Position numbers and translations under genes: made by a program
From: Stomorhina lunata
Lineage: Eukaryota; Arthropoda; Insecta; Diptera; Rhiniidae
NCBI GenBank assembly: GCA_933228675.1
Contig: OW121743.1
Location: 89,418,438 to 89,482,437, forward strand
Length of the DNA stretch: 64,000 nucleotides
Direction of reading: 5' to 3'
Part shown: one piece after another, positions 22,907 to 34,740 of the stretch
Numbering within the stretch: the stretch's first letter is position 1
Layout: each line of letters opens with the position of its first letter
The notes under the pieces: model-generated
The model's database searches: none
The model's input: only the letters and a program-made list of their open reading frames with translations
Told to the model about the DNA's origin: nothing

Positions 22907-23235
22907 TTTGTTAGATTACGTAAAATTAAAAAATTTCACTATCTTGAGTCTGGTGTTGTTGAAGACATTATTACATTCAAGCCTCTTTTGAATGTTTGAG
23001 ATATGGAAAGAATATTGTCGCAAAAAAATGGAACACTATTCGGAAGTACTAAAAGAACGTTCACACGACACTTAATCTTATACATAGAATTACATAGATC
23101 TTTCTTCTACCATTAAATTACTGTAAATATATAGGAAGCAAATGAATCTTAAAAGAATACTTGACCAGATTTAATTTTGTAGTTAACCCCAAAATGACTA
23201 GCAGAATTTTTTTTTTTTTTTGAATTAAGAAAAAA
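22907..23235. other. Apparently unique sequence, no gene seen
   Basis: A+T-rich, slightly less simple than its surroundings. No open frame or element end was recognised. Confidence 0.4.
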
Positions 23236-25055
23236 CAAGTAAGAGTGTTATATTCGGCTGTGCCGAATCTTATATACCCACCATCAAGTTGTGTTAAATT
23301 TAGAAACATATCTCATATATCTACAAGGGTGCAGCTAATTCAAAATCTGCACCAAAACTGGAAAAATCGCTAAGCTATTTGGTATTGTTGGTAAAACCTT
23401 TGGACTAAATTAGGTTTCCGTAGCTTTATAGTTCAACATTCAAAAATATTTTAGTGGTTTCCCCAGTATTTACTTTGATCAAAATTCGGTCTCATAACCA
23501 GGTATAGTTTTACATTAATAAGTTGTTAAATACTTTTCGTTGTGATTAATATGTAGTTAGGCTAAACACGTTAATAGTAATACGACAGGTCCATATATTT
23601 CGTTATGAGTTCCTAATGCATTCATCATATATAAAGTCTGGACTGAACATTGATTGATGCCTACATAATTTCGTAGGTGCAATCTTAATATAATGAATGT
23701 ACCTCCAAATCTTTTTGATTGTAGATATAAAAAAGGGGATGTTATATATATAAGAATTATAGCCAAATGTTGACCGATTATAACAAAATTTTACGCACTG
23801 GCTGGTATATATAGAGAGCTTATTCTTGCAAAATTTAGTGACCATAGCTATCATAGTTTCTAATTTAATAGCTTTTAACTGGCCTTTGCTAAAATTTTTG
23901 GTTTCCGTGAGTGTTTTTCACAAGAAAGCTAAAGTCAAATATGGACTGATTCCTATAAAATTTGATAAACTGATCAAAAATTGCATAAAACTTCCCTATT
24001 TTAAATTTAATCGTCATAGCTATTACAATTGTATTCAATTTATCAGCATTAATGTGTTTCCCGGGGCGGGGTTATATGGGAGCTCTAACTAAATTTGAAC
24101 CGATTTTGTCCATTTTCAACACACATCTTTTTCAAGATATCCAAAATACTTTTGTAAAATTTTGTCCCTCTAGCTCTTTTCGTTAAGGCGCTATCGTGCT
24201 TTTATCTGACGGACAGACGGACATAAACAACCTTTTCTTTATGTATTTTTGTGTTTCCATAAGTTTTTTATATGGGAGCTATGGTCAAATGGTGACCGAT
24301 TGTGACGAAATTTTGCACACTGGCTGGCATTGACATAAGACTTCTTTGTGCTTAATTTAGTCTTACTAGCTCTTGTAGTTAAGGAGCTATCACGATTTTA
24401 TCTGACGGACAGACGGACATAAATCCCCTTTTCTTTTTGAATTTTTGTGTTTTCGTAAGTTTTTTATATGGGAGCTAGGTCAAATAGTGACCGATTGTGA
24501 CAAAATTTTGCACACTGGCTGGCATTGATATAAGACTTTCTTGTGCCAAATTTAGTGGTTATATCTGTTATACTTTTAGATTTATTGGCATTAAAGTGTA
24601 TTTTGGGTGAAATTTAGCCTGTTTTCGTAAGTTTTTTGTATGGGAGCTATGGCTAAATGTGAACCGATTTCGATGAAATTTTATATGCTGCCTAGTGCTT
24701 ATCTAAAACTTCTAGATACCAAATTTTGTCATCATAACTGTCATAATTTGTCATTTATTAGCAAATAAGCGATTAGCCTAGACGAGGTTATACGGGAGCT
24801 ATGGCCAAATGCTAACCGATTTTGCCCAATTTCAATACCAAAATTTTCTCATAGATAAAGAATGTTTTTGCTAAGTTTCAGTTAGCTAGCTCTTTTCGTT
24901 TAGACGTTATCGTGATTTCAACAGACAGACAGACAGACAGACGGACAGACAGACGGACATAGCTCAATCGTCTTAGAATTTTATAAGGATTCAGAATATA
25001 TATCGTTTTTGATTTTTGAACCAATATTAAGGAAATTATTGATGGTGGGTATAAA
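23236..25055 (-). mobile_element. DINE-1-like element, second family, about 1.8 kb
   Basis: It starts CAAGTAAGAGTGTTATATTCGG with a TCGGCTGTGCCGA hairpin and TATACCCACC. It ends GATGGTGGGTATAAAAA, preceded by the microsatellite ACAGACAGACAGACAGACGG and ACATAGCTCAATCG. This is the same architecture as the first family but a different sequence. The body holds four or five diverged copies of a ~200-bp segment with TATGGGAGCTATGGTCAAAT, GTGACCGATTGTGAC and TTGCACACTGGCTGGCATTG, starting near 24060, 24270, 24470, 24640 and 24790. It has internal duplications but no Rep/helicase frame. Confidence 0.8.
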
Positions 25056-26680
25056 AATACACACAGCAAATTTTTGTTGTAAATGTTACACAAGTTTCCA
25101 AAAAAAGCTGATAATGATGATATTGAATTTTTCTAAAAATATTTTAACAACAATTAACATATAAATTAATTTAAGAAATTTTTTCAAATGTTAAAGTAGG
25201 GTTATCAAAATCAGGGTTTTCAAAAAGAGCTACACTAAATGAAAAAAACGGGCTTACACAAATCTAGTGAATTTGAACTGGTTTAAGAAGGGGAAAGTTT
25301 TGTCTAATTCATAACAGGTTTTTATTTGTGGTTATATTTTTCTAAAAGGGTGCCTGATATTCGTGGTAGTCTTATTAAATTCTAGTCATTTTTTGTCTGA
25401 AACTTTATGAGCTAATCTTAGTTCTGGTTATGTTTTGGATGTGTTAAATGGAAAGGAATGTTGTAAATTGCTTTAAGCTATTTCTTCTTATATTTTTGTT
25501 ATTCTACTTATTAATTTATTAAATGAAACAATCATTATTGTTGTTTTTTAAATCGGCGATTTTATTTTTGATCTCAGAACTTTTTTTAGAATTCGTTGAG
25601 ATTTTTAAAGATTTTTGTAGAAAATATTTTGTTAAAAAAAGTTCGCAGAAGGAAGGTAATAGGTTGTAAGGCCTTCTAAGCCTTCACTAGCAATCGCTGC
25701 TATTTAATATGCTAATAAGGCGACAATATATGAAAAAATTCATTGGGTCACCGAATGGAGATTAACAAAGTGGATATACTAGAGCACTAAGTCATTGTAG
25801 GGGTGGAAAGACAAAACCTTCTTGAATAGGCAGAATAGTTTCAATCGGGGCGAATAAGTCTTTTTAGAATGTCTTCAAAGTTAAGGCCTTTAGAAGATTC
25901 CCTTCGGAATTAAACATTTTTTTTCGTTACTGCAAAATTTGCTTTCTTTGTCCATTAATTTTGTTAAAAATTCTTTAATGTTATTTCAAAATAAATTTGT
26001 TTAATTGTTAAATTAGTTTGTTAATGTCTTTGTTCTATATTATTCTTGTCCACACAAAAAAAAAATTCTTATTCCTATTACACTTTTCCCCCATTTAATT
26101 TGAATCTATGATTCTTTCTTTTCGACTCTGAAATTCGATGAAAGTTCATGGTCAAAGAAAGAAAAAAAAAAAAAAAAACCAAACAAAAAATTATTTAAAT
26201 AATGTGTAATTTTTATTTTGTTACTTTTGTTTTGATTACTTATTCGCCTTTTTGTTTGCATTTTTGCAAATCTTTAATTTTTTGCTCTTTTGTTCGCAGT
26301 AAATCAACAAAATTTATTAGATTCGATCAACTTTCAATTTGTAGCAAAAAAAAAAGAGAAAAAAAAAAATTGATTTGAAATTTTTATTTGGCATTTGAAA
26401 AAATTTCATTAGATGGTCGATATTGGTTTGATGATTGAAAATCCTGTTTTTTGGACGATTTCAAAATTTCAATGAATTTTAATGGGCGTGTGATTATATT
26501 TTCGGTAATTTATTTTATTTATTGATCAAGTGTAGAGCAATAAAAAATGTAAAACTTGATTTAATTCCGTTTCGTTTGTTTGAATTCACTTTAATTAGAA
26601 ATGTTTTATGAGCAATTATTTGGGTGGTTATGAGTAATGAAAAATTAATTAGGATTATTTTTTTTAACGATCGCCTATAG
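25056..26680. other. AT-rich sequence, no gene seen
   Basis: Long A+T-rich stretch with poly-A runs (26160-26180, 26346-26370). The patch 25640-25910 is somewhat richer in G+C, but no frame or motif was recognised in it. Confidence 0.5.
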
Positions 26681-26885
26681 TACTAAATTTGTGTAAAATT
26701 AAAGCTTATAATCTTAGGTTTAAAAAGTAATATAAATCTCATGCATATTTTTGCATATTTAGCCTAAAATCGGAAAGGAGTGACATGACAAAATGTAAGT
26801 AAATTTTTCATATCTTTTTTCTTTCATAGCAATACTAAATCAATGGAAATTTTCTTCTTAACTTTTCCGAATTTATAAATGTAAA
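26681..26885. repeat. Duplicated flank, copy 1
   Basis: Matches 28671-28805 followed by 30287-30350: TTAAAGCTTATAATCTTAGG, GATGCATATTTTTRCATATTTAG, TAAAATCGGAAARGAGTGACATG, then AATCAATGGAAATTTT. In the second copy these two halves are pushed apart by about 1.5 kb of insertions, including the second DD37E element. Confidence 0.75.
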
Positions 26886-26953
26886 GTGGTTACAAAAGTA
26901 TAGGTTTGTAATTTGTTAAACCAATTTTTTTCTTTTCAGTTGAAAGTCTGACA

Positions 26954-27819
26954 TTGATGAAAATGGATCGCTTAAGTATCACACAACGCATAAAAATTAT
27001 CAAAACATACTACAAAAATGGTGATTCTGCAACAGCCACATATCGTGCTTTAAGAGGAGATTATGGTTTACATAATCGTCCAACTACGCAAGCAACTGGC
27101 AAAATTGTGAAGAAATTTGAGGGTAGTGGAGCGGTTACAAATATTGTAATGTCTGTGCATCATCGTTTCGCTCGTTCGGCTGAAAATATCGCTGCTGTAA
27201 GTGAAAGTGTTGCCGAAGACTCGAATGTGTCGATTCCTCGTCGTTCTCAGGAATTAGGACTGTCTTACGGCACATTATGGCGTATTCTGCATTTCGATCT
27301 ACACCTACATCCACATTTCTCACGCGGTAGGTATGTTAATAAACAAAATCGACGTATTTGAGGTTATGAGATTCCACAAGTAATAGAAGAGAAAAAGTTA
27401 CTGTTTGGTGCGCCACTTGGTCCAAAGGTGTAATTGGATCTTACTTACTTCTTATGGTCAAATGATAACAGACTATTTTTGCCTGGTATTGAAGAATACG
27501 ACTTGGAGAATATATGGTTTCAACAAGACCGTGCCACATGGCACATAACTCCACCGCATAATTTCTCGCCGTGGCGATATCAACTGGCCACCAAGATCAT
27601 GCAATTTGACCATTAGATTGTTTGTGGGGCTAAGCGAAAGACCGTGTTTATGCAGATAAACCTTTAACTCTTGACCACTTAAAAACTAACATTCATCAAG
27701 TTATGGCTGAAATACCGCCCAATATGTGTCAAAAAGGGGTCGAAAATTACCTCAAAAGAATCAATGCCTGCAAGAGTTCGCGTGGTGGTCATTTAAATGA
27801 TGTAGTGTCTCACACATAA
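26954..27819 (+). pseudogene. Mariner-like transposase (probable DDxD type), internally deleted
   Basis: The N-terminal open part (135 aa, 26954-27361) has the DUF4817-type helix-turn-helix common in insect mobile-element proteins: LSITQRIKIIKTYYKNGDS, then ALRGDYGL. It continues with HHRFARSAENIAAVSESV and RRSQELGLSYGTLWRIL. It then jumps, by an internal deletion, to VNKQNRRI and a stop. Later pieces read EEYDLENIWFQQDRATWH (the second catalytic aspartate lies in QQD) and a C-terminal block from LDHLKTN to LNDVVSHT with a natural stop at 27817. The expected third acidic residue lies in a frameshifted stretch near 27595-27620, where the second fragment at 32811-33125 carries the same break. 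Spacing suggests a DD41D-like (rosa-type) mariner, but that is tentative. Non-functional. Confidence 0.85.
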
Positions 27820-27844
27820 TGTCAATGTTCAAACTTTATAATAA

Positions 27845-28595
27845 ACAAAAGAGAAAGTGCTATAGTCGGTCAAGATCGACCATACGTTACCCTTTACTAC
27901 TAAGGTTAAAGGTGTTCTTTTTCCTGTATAAAGACAAATATTTGCTAAATTTTGCCATCATACAAACATTTTCTCAAAACTTATATATTTAAGCTGTTTT
28001 CGTCATTTATACTTTTATCAGAGCTAGGGTCAAATGTGGACCGATTATCTCGAAATTTGGCAAATTGATTACAGTTTTTACAAGAATTATTTCTCATTAT
28101 CTTCAGGATTACGAGCGTTTTAGTGATTTTTGTTTCATTTAGTGCCTTTTGACATAAGAGTTTGTATGGAAGCTATGGTCAAATATGGACCGATTTGGTA
28201 CAGTGATTTAAGTTAACATAAACAGTATTTGTTTTAAGTTTCATGAAAAATATTGATATTTGTGGTCAATATATCAATTTCGGGAAGTAGTACCTACGGG
28301 AGGTACCATAAATACAGGACCGATTTTGACAATAAAAATGGTCCCACTATCAAAAAAAATTATCTGTGCCAAATTTCATCACATTATCATTGGAATTGCG
28401 ACCTGTACTTTGATTACATGGTTTACATGGGGGTCCAGCCAAGCAGTCAGACGGACGGACTGACATAGCTAAATCGACTTAAAAACTGATTCTAAGCCTA
28501 TTGGTATACTAAAAGGTGACAAATATTTCTATGCGTTACATACATCAGCACAAACTTATAATACCCTTTCCACCTATGGTGGCGAAGGGTATAAA
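27845..28595 (-). mobile_element. DINE-1/INE-1-like element, reverse copy
   Basis: Starts AAAGAGAAAGTGCTATAGTCGG, with a TCGGTCAAGATCGACC hairpin. It ends with GACGGACGGACTGACATAGC, ATTGGTATACTAAAAGGTG and CCACCTATGGTGGCGAAGGG. It directly follows the mariner-like pseudogene and is internally shortened near 28090. Confidence 0.85.
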
Positions 28596-28670
28596 AAGAA
28601 ATATCATGAAAAAATATTTTATATGTGTTTTACTTACATAAAGTTTTGAAACCGCAAAATGGATAACCCT

Positions 28671-28805
28671 TTACTTAATTTGTATTAAATTAAAGCTTGT
28701 AATCTTAGCTTCAAAACGTAATATCAATCTGATGCATATTTTTACATATTTAGACTAAAATCGGAAAAGAGTGACATGCTTCTATAAAAGTAAATTTTTT
28801 AAAAA
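28671..28805. repeat. Duplicated flank, copy 2 (left half)
   Basis: Left half of the segment repeated from 26681. The right half resumes at 30287, after the DD37E element. Copy 1 shows the order before insertion. Confidence 0.7.
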
Positions 28806-28834
28806 GGTTTATCAAAATTTTGGACATCAAACAT

Positions 28835-29016
28835 TTTAATTAAAAAGTTTTACTGTAGTGTATTGCACTAAGATCCCAATTCATTACAATTATTTATTAT
28901 TGTAAATGTTGGTGGGGAAACCTTTCCTCGATGCGTTTCGATGGTTGGTTAGGCCATCTTATCAGGAGGATTATTATTAGGCCATCTCATCAGGAGGATT
29001 ATTTACATGTAGATAA
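28835..29016 (+). repeat. Dispersed repeat module (B/D type)
   Basis: TGTATTGCACTAAGATCCCA, an AT hairpin, TTGGTGGGGAAACC, TTCCTCGATGCGTTTCGATG and GTTGGTTAGGCCATCTTATC. The phrase TTAGGCCATCTCATCAGGAG is present twice in tandem at its end. Opposite orientation to 19140-19330. Confidence 0.7.
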
Positions 29017-29018
29017 TA

Positions 29019-30286
29019 AAGAGTGTTCTAAAAAAAATATGCATTTACTATTTTAGACAAAATTTATCCATAGTGCAAGAAATAATTTATTTTTTGATCA
29101 AGTTAGTTTCTATAGATATGTCAGATACTATTATTTTAGAAATAATTAATTTTCAATAGTTATTTCAATCAAAATGGACTGCGAAAAAAAGTTCGTGAAA
29201 ATATAATTAAAACTTTTCAAAAAAATCCGTCATGAGCTTTAAAAAAAATAGCTAAAAATTTGAAAGTTGACCCTCGAACGGTTTCTAATGCCATCAGACG
29301 GTATAAGGAAAACCTGAGCAGTGAAAGAAAACCTGGATCAGGGAGGAAAAAAGGTCCTACAGATATTGGTAAGGCAAAAGAAGTCGAGCGACTCTTTCGA
29401 AGAGCGCCTAACACTTCTTTTAGAAAAGCAGCTCGTACGGTGAAATGTTCTACGAATTTTGCACATAGAGTCAAAGCTTATGCTGGACTGAAGACATACA
29501 AAGTCCAAAAGGTTCCAGATCGCAATGCTATAAAGAACTTAGAAGCAAAAAAACGACCGAAAAAATTGAAGTCTGATTTTATAAAAAAATACACCTGTTG
29601 TGTGATGGATGATGAAACATACGTACTGGCAGACTTTTCTCAACTTCCTGGTCAAGATTTTTATGTTGCTGATAAACGGGGCAATGTTCGGCAAGAGTTT
29701 CGCACAAAAAAACAAACAAAATTCCCTAAGAAGTTTCTCGTGTGGCAAGCTATTTGCAGTTGTGGCAAAAGAAGTAAAGTATTTGTGGCATCTGGCACAA
29801 TAAACACAGAAATTTATATAAAGGAGTGCCTACAAAAACGGTTGTTACCCTTTTTAAGAGAGCACAGAGTGACTACATTTTTTTGGCCCGATTTGGCATC
29901 ATGCCATTATGGAAAAAAGGCACTTGAGTGGCACTCAAAGAATAATGTCATTTTTGTACCACGAGAGGCAAATCCACCTAACTGTCCAGAACTTCGGCCT
30001 GTGGAAAGGTATTGGGCTCTGGTAAAAAAGGAATTAAAGAACACAGGAAAGATTTCCAAGAACATGTCCGATTTTAAGCGCAGGTGGCAACTGTAAAATC
30101 TTTAATGGGAGGGTTTCCGAAAAAAGTCGATAATTTTGCAAAACCCGAGTACTAAGTAAACATTTTAATGCTAAATGATTTTGTATAATATGTCATTATA
30201 TTTGCGTATTTTGTAGAGTTTTTATATTAAAAGGTTTGATTTTTATTTAAGAAAATCCAACTACAAATTTTATTTAGAGCACTCTT
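29019..30286 (+). mobile_element. Tc1/mariner-like DD37E transposon, copy 2 (1,268 bp)
   Basis: Ends AAGAGTGTTCTAAA and the complement of AAGAGTGCTCTAAA, flanked by TA at 29017-29018 and 30287-30288. Nearly identical, inverted, to 15710-16989. Encodes a single transposase gene, broken (next entry). Confidence 0.92.
29174..30155 (+). pseudogene. DD37E Tc1/mariner-like transposase, broken (copy 2)
   Basis: Start ATGGACTGCG as in copy 1, but the adjacent A-run has seven instead of eight A, which shifts the frame. A second change near 29234 (CATGAGC for CATGGAC) also differs. A long open stretch at 29260-30096 (278 aa) carries the DNA-binding C-part, the RKKG linker and the whole catalytic core: D117/D118 in CCVMDDETY, D211 in FFWPDLASC and E249 in LRPVERYW, with 37 residues between D211 and E249. 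Near the 3' end about 26 bp are missing compared with copy 1, giving an early stop after RRWQL instead of the ~30-residue tail. Its lesions lie at positions different from those of copy 1. Not functional by itself. Confidence 0.93.
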
Positions 30287-30350
30287 TAGCAATCCAAAAT
30301 CAATGGAAATTTTATTTTTAACCTTTTCGAAAAAAAAATCTTAAATGTAT
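30287..30350. repeat. Duplicated flank, copy 2 (right half)
   Basis: GCAATCCAAAATCAATGGAA and following bases correspond to 26830-26885 of copy 1 and resume the duplicated segment directly after the DD37E element. Confidence 0.7.
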
Positions 30351-31970
30351 AATAGGTGGCAGCTGTTCCATTTCACCTATATTTTATATTATGTAAGCAA
30401 TTACTTAATGACTCGATTGTGTATTGCAACTCAACTTTAATTGATTGCCAAATTGTATGGCAACTGATAACCGACAACAGAAACTCAGTTGCCTTGTCAA
30501 TTATTAATCAAACATCATAGTAAGAGTCAATTCTAGTTGGCAGTTTTAGGTTATTTCAGCAACCGGAAATTTGTAGTTGCTGTGATTTTTTTTTTTTATA
30601 AAAAAGCCAAAAAAAATATAGTCCTATGGTCCTATAATAAGCACATGTGTGCAATCTATACATCCATTATGTCAACATGAATTCAAAAATAGTTTTCTCC
30701 CAAATAGGGGAAAACTACAAAAAAAATCAAGATCTTCTAAAATTCTAAAATATGTTCAGATTTGCTTACTAAAGCTTTACAAAATCATTTCGCAAGTTCC
30801 TCCTCATGTGAACCACGCTCACATTTTATTCAAAATATTTTCCCAGACGTAAATATTAGATTGTAAAATTCATTGATACGAATATATTTTATTTACATTT
30901 GAAAATTTTACTATCAATAACCAGGAATTCATTTGTTATTGCAATATTTATTTGTTTTAAACGTAAATATTTGCTAAAGTTTTGTTTATTTTTGTAATTA
31001 ATTACATTCCAGTGAAAGTAATTAATAATGAGAAAAATATGATTTATTTTTCATTTATGAAATGATAAATGGAATTCAAAAGAATTGTGCTAAAACATTA
31101 AAGAATAAATTCCTGGGAATACAAAGTCGAAGAAGAATTAAAAGGTAAAAAACTTAAAAGAAAACGAAAATCATGGAGGCGTTTATGGGATTTCAAACAA
31201 AACAAATAAATTTTATATTGAAAAAGTTAAAAGAAAATTTTAATTTTCAAATTTTTTAAAAGTCTCAGATAAATGTCATGTAACTTTTCTAGTTACTAGA
31301 AGTGTGCGAGTCCCCTCAAGAATTAAAATTCAAAAACTAAAAACAATTAAACTTCGTAGGAGTCCGGAAAAGTATAATTTAAAGAAAACCATATAATATT
31401 CTATTAACATATTTTTAATTAATGACACACAGAAGAGTCGAAATTGAAAATTATGTGAAGTGAAACAAACATGAATAAATGAACTTTAACAAAATTGTAC
31501 CTCTTGCATATTGATCGAATCAATGAACCATAATTTCCCTTAAAATCAATAAAAACCCCGAAAAAAACTTGTATTTTTCAAAAATAGAATGAAAATTTAA
31601 AAAATTTATTCTGTCCCAAATGTTATCTCATCCCTAGAAAATAACGCTACAACAACTTAAGATAAATATATGTATGTTGTAAGTGAAAAGTGATCCTTTG
31701 CACGTGTAGAAGGTATTTTCTCTTAGAAAATCCCAAGTCCAGGGCAAATCGTCACAAAAACATATCGACCGTCTCAAAAGTCAACAAATATTTGAGGATT
31801 ATTAAAATGTGAGAAAACAACAAAAATTGTTTTAACAAAACTGTTAACATAATCCTAAGCTATTAATTTTAAGAGATAAGATTGATAAGTTTTTTTTTAA
31901 ATTGTAGATTGTCATTGTTGACCAAAAAAGTTGAAGATATTTTTTTGTTGAACAGTGGAATGGAATGGTA
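30351..31970. other. AT-rich sequence, no gene seen
   Basis: A+T-rich and apparently single-copy within the window. A short open stretch (30649-30852) has no recognisable motif and is not called. Confidence 0.5.
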
Positions 31971-32100
31971 TTTAGTAAAAGCAAAGACTCTATGACATAA
32001 AGATGTAGCACTTCCATATATTGATTTGCCGTATGGTCGTTTTGAAAAGTCCCATAAAAAAGCCAGTATACTGCTTTTACTCCAATAAGGAAACAACTAA
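31971..32100. repeat. Segment repeated at 35655-35750
   Basis: Shared landmarks are AAAGACTCT, ACTTCCAWATATTGATTTKCC, GTATGGTCGTTTT and GGAAACAACTAATGG. The 35.65-kb copy lies directly beside the terminus of a composite element, so this is probably the same dispersed repeat hit twice or a local duplication. Confidence 0.65.
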
Positions 32101-32164
32101 TGGGGGGTAAGATGTTTTAAAATAAACAAGTTTATTTTAAAAATAAGCTGAATGCATGCAGTTT

Positions 32165-32809
32165 TATCAAAAAATAACAAAATAGTCGGGATGTAAATAT
32201 TATTCAAAAAGAAGTGTATTTGCATTTGATCCCAAATCTGCCAAAAAATCAAAAATTTTTCCTATTAAAAACTTTTTATCAAAAATTTTTCCTTTCGAAA
32301 ATCTTTTTATCAAAAATTTTTCTATAGAAGATTTGAGATTTTTTTGAAATAAAAATATTTTTTATAGAAAATTTTTACAGAAAAATATTTTTATCGAAAA
32401 ATTTTCCAAAGAAAAATATTTTTATTTAAAATTTTTCTATAAAAAAATGTTTGGATTGAAAATATCTAAAATATATAAAAAAAACTAAAATTGTTTAATA
32501 TTAGAATTTATTTCTGTTTAGAAAAATATTCCCAATATTTACAAATGTCTACAAAATTAATAGTATCGTGGCAACAATGTTCTCTCAAACCATGTATTTT
32601 GTTGCTATAAATTGGATTTTTATTTGTTTATTGTCTATTTTGTTGTTGTCTTTTCTTTAACAAAGCGGCACCAACCAACTTTCTTAACATCCAAATTCTA
32701 ACTGAATGATTTTAATACTCATTTTAACGAGTTTTATTTTATTTTATTATTTATTTACGAAAATTACATAAAATTCATCGGCTTCTGGTGGTATGGGCTG
32801 CCTACTCCT
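32165..32809 (-). mobile_element. Composite array-bearing element, reverse copy
   Basis: From right to left: terminus AGGAGTAGGCAGCCCATACC (32809 inward), TCAGTTAGAATTTGGATG, GTTGGTTGGTGCCGCTTTG, TTGTTGCCACGATACTATTA, a short array with CTATAG cores (about 32240-32460), then TTTGGGATCAAATGCAAATAC and CCCGACTATTTTG. Same order as the + copy at 46448. It abuts a transposase fragment at 32811. Confidence 0.75.
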
Positions 32810-32810
32810 G

Positions 32811-33125
32811 GTCATATGATAATCGACTTTTTTTGCTTGCTATTGAAGAATATGACTTGGAGAATATGTGGTTTCAACAAGACGGTGCCACATGCCACAC
32901 AGCACGAGCGAATATGGCTTTATTAAAAGACATTTCCTGACCTCGTTATTTCTCGTCGTGGCGATATCAACTGGCCACCAAGATCATGCAATTTGACCAT
33001 TAGAGTTTTTTGTGGGGCTACGCGAAAAACCGTGTTTATACAAAAAACCTTTAATTCTTGAGCACTTAAAAAACTACATTCGTCTAGTTATGGCTGAAAT
33101 ACTGTGGCAAAAAGTGGTCGAACAT
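32811..33125 (+). pseudogene. Mariner-like transposase fragment, second copy
   Basis: Matches the C-terminal part of 26954-27819. It reads EEYDLENMWFQQDGATCH, including the catalytic aspartate in QQDG, then TARANMALLKD, a stop, frameshifted GDINWPPRSC and a degenerate C-terminal block. The N-terminal half is missing: the fragment starts exactly where the composite element ends. It shares a frameshift near the third catalytic residue with the other copy, suggesting that the family was already dead or that both descend from one broken copy. Confidence 0.8.
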
Positions 33126-34049
33126 TACCTCAGTTGCGAACATTACCTCTTTTATTTACGTTCAGTTTTGAAAACCAAAGATCAATTCTAATTACAAACC
33201 ACTGTGCACTACCACACAGTGATCCTTATATTACCAAGGCAAAGTTCTATCAAAATAAAACTAAAATATTACTATCAATGATGTCTCTTATCAGTTTGTG
33301 TATGATGATGAATTTTAAAACTTATTTTGTTTATTTTATAAGTATTATTATTATATTTTTGTTGCTGTAAGTAATATAATGTAATGATTTCCCTTTTGAT
33401 AACCTCAAGTGTTGAAAAGCCAGACATTTTGTACAAAAAAACCATTCAGATCAAAATATTCTACAATACATCGGGTATGTTACGAAAATATTTAAGAGCC
33501 AAGCCACCACGGACAGTACTTCGATGTATGTAGTCATAAGTACTTGTACTATCGCCATACCATAACTATCAGAAATACAAAAATAGATTTTATGGTTAAC
33601 AGATTTGAAAACTTCTTTTGAATACCATTTGTTAGTTGGTCGATTTTTTTGATTTTATAATCGTTATTCTTACAAGTGTAATAGAGCAATAAAATAGTTC
33701 AAATTCTTGAGATATTTCAAAATAAATAAGAACCAAGTAAACAAATGCTTGAGATTATCACACCGACAACCGAAAGATTGTTGCACAGTGGGCTGGATTT
33801 TATACATGTATAAATTAATCTTATTGGTAAAATCTTTGAGAAAAAAATTTGTAACAAGAACTATATTTGCGTGCAACCTCTGATCAAACAGGGACCATTC
33901 CGCATTCGATATCTATCGAAATCTCAGACTTTTAAGTAAATATTCATAATAATTTATTTTGCAAAAAGTTTAATTAAATTTGATATCTCAACATATCCGT
34001 TTGTTTGTCAGGTAACTTTTGACAAATAAGTTACAAGGAAACCATAACA
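33126..34049. other. AT-rich sequence, no gene seen
   Basis: Includes a short open stretch (33104-33370) with a hydrophobic C-end but no recognisable motif, not called. No element ends were found. Confidence 0.4.
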
Positions 34050-34430
34050 AAAAAAATAGTTGACAGAGTTGCCGTTTTTTTATAATTTTAACAAAAATAT
34101 GTATTTTTTAATGTGTAGTTCTAACGTTTTAAAAAGAACAAGTTTTTTTTTAAACATTTTTATTAAAAATTTTTCTATAGAAAATTTTTTTGTCAAAAAA
34201 TTTTTTAAATAAAATTTTTTGTAAAATAAGTAATAATGCGAGGTTTTCGATCTGTCTAAATTTAGGATAATCTTCCTGAAGAGGTGGCCCAACCAACCAT
34301 CGAAACATTTGGGATCAAATGCGAATAATCATTCTTTTTGAATAAAATTTTTTTATCAAAAATTTTTCTATAGCAAATTTTGTTATAAAACATTTTTCTA
34401 TAAAAAATTTTCTTACAGAAATTTTTTTAT

Positions 34431-34433
34431 TAA

Positions 34434-34519
<86 letters not shown>
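34431..34519. repeat. (TA)n microsatellite
   Basis: About 40 near-uninterrupted TA dinucleotides inside the array of the composite element. Confidence 0.97.
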
Positions 34520-34521
<2 letters not shown>

Positions 34522-34740
34522 ATAGAAAATTTTTTTTATTAAAAATTTTTCTATAGAAAATTTTTTTTATTAAAAATTTTTCTATAGAAAATTTTTTTTA
34601 TTAAAAATTTTTCTATAGAAAATTTTTTTTATTAAAAATTTTTCTATAGAAAATTTTTTTATCAAAAATTTTTCTATATACAATTTTTTTATCAAAAATT
34701 TTTCTAGACAATTTTTTTGTCAAAAAATTTTCTAAATAAA
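34520..34740. repeat. 31-bp CTATAG array
   Basis: Six to seven units of TTTTTCTATAGAAAATTTTT with a TTTATTAAAAA spacer, decaying at both sides. Confidence 0.9.

Noticed and set aside
24930..24960. ACAG/GACG tract as an independent microsatellite
   Set aside because: It is the standard internal microsatellite of DINE-like elements, present at the equivalent place in every copy.
26930..26954. CTTTTCAG before the mariner-like frame as a 3' splice site
   Set aside because: A pyrimidine tract with AG is expected by chance in such T-rich DNA, and no donor or upstream exon is seen.
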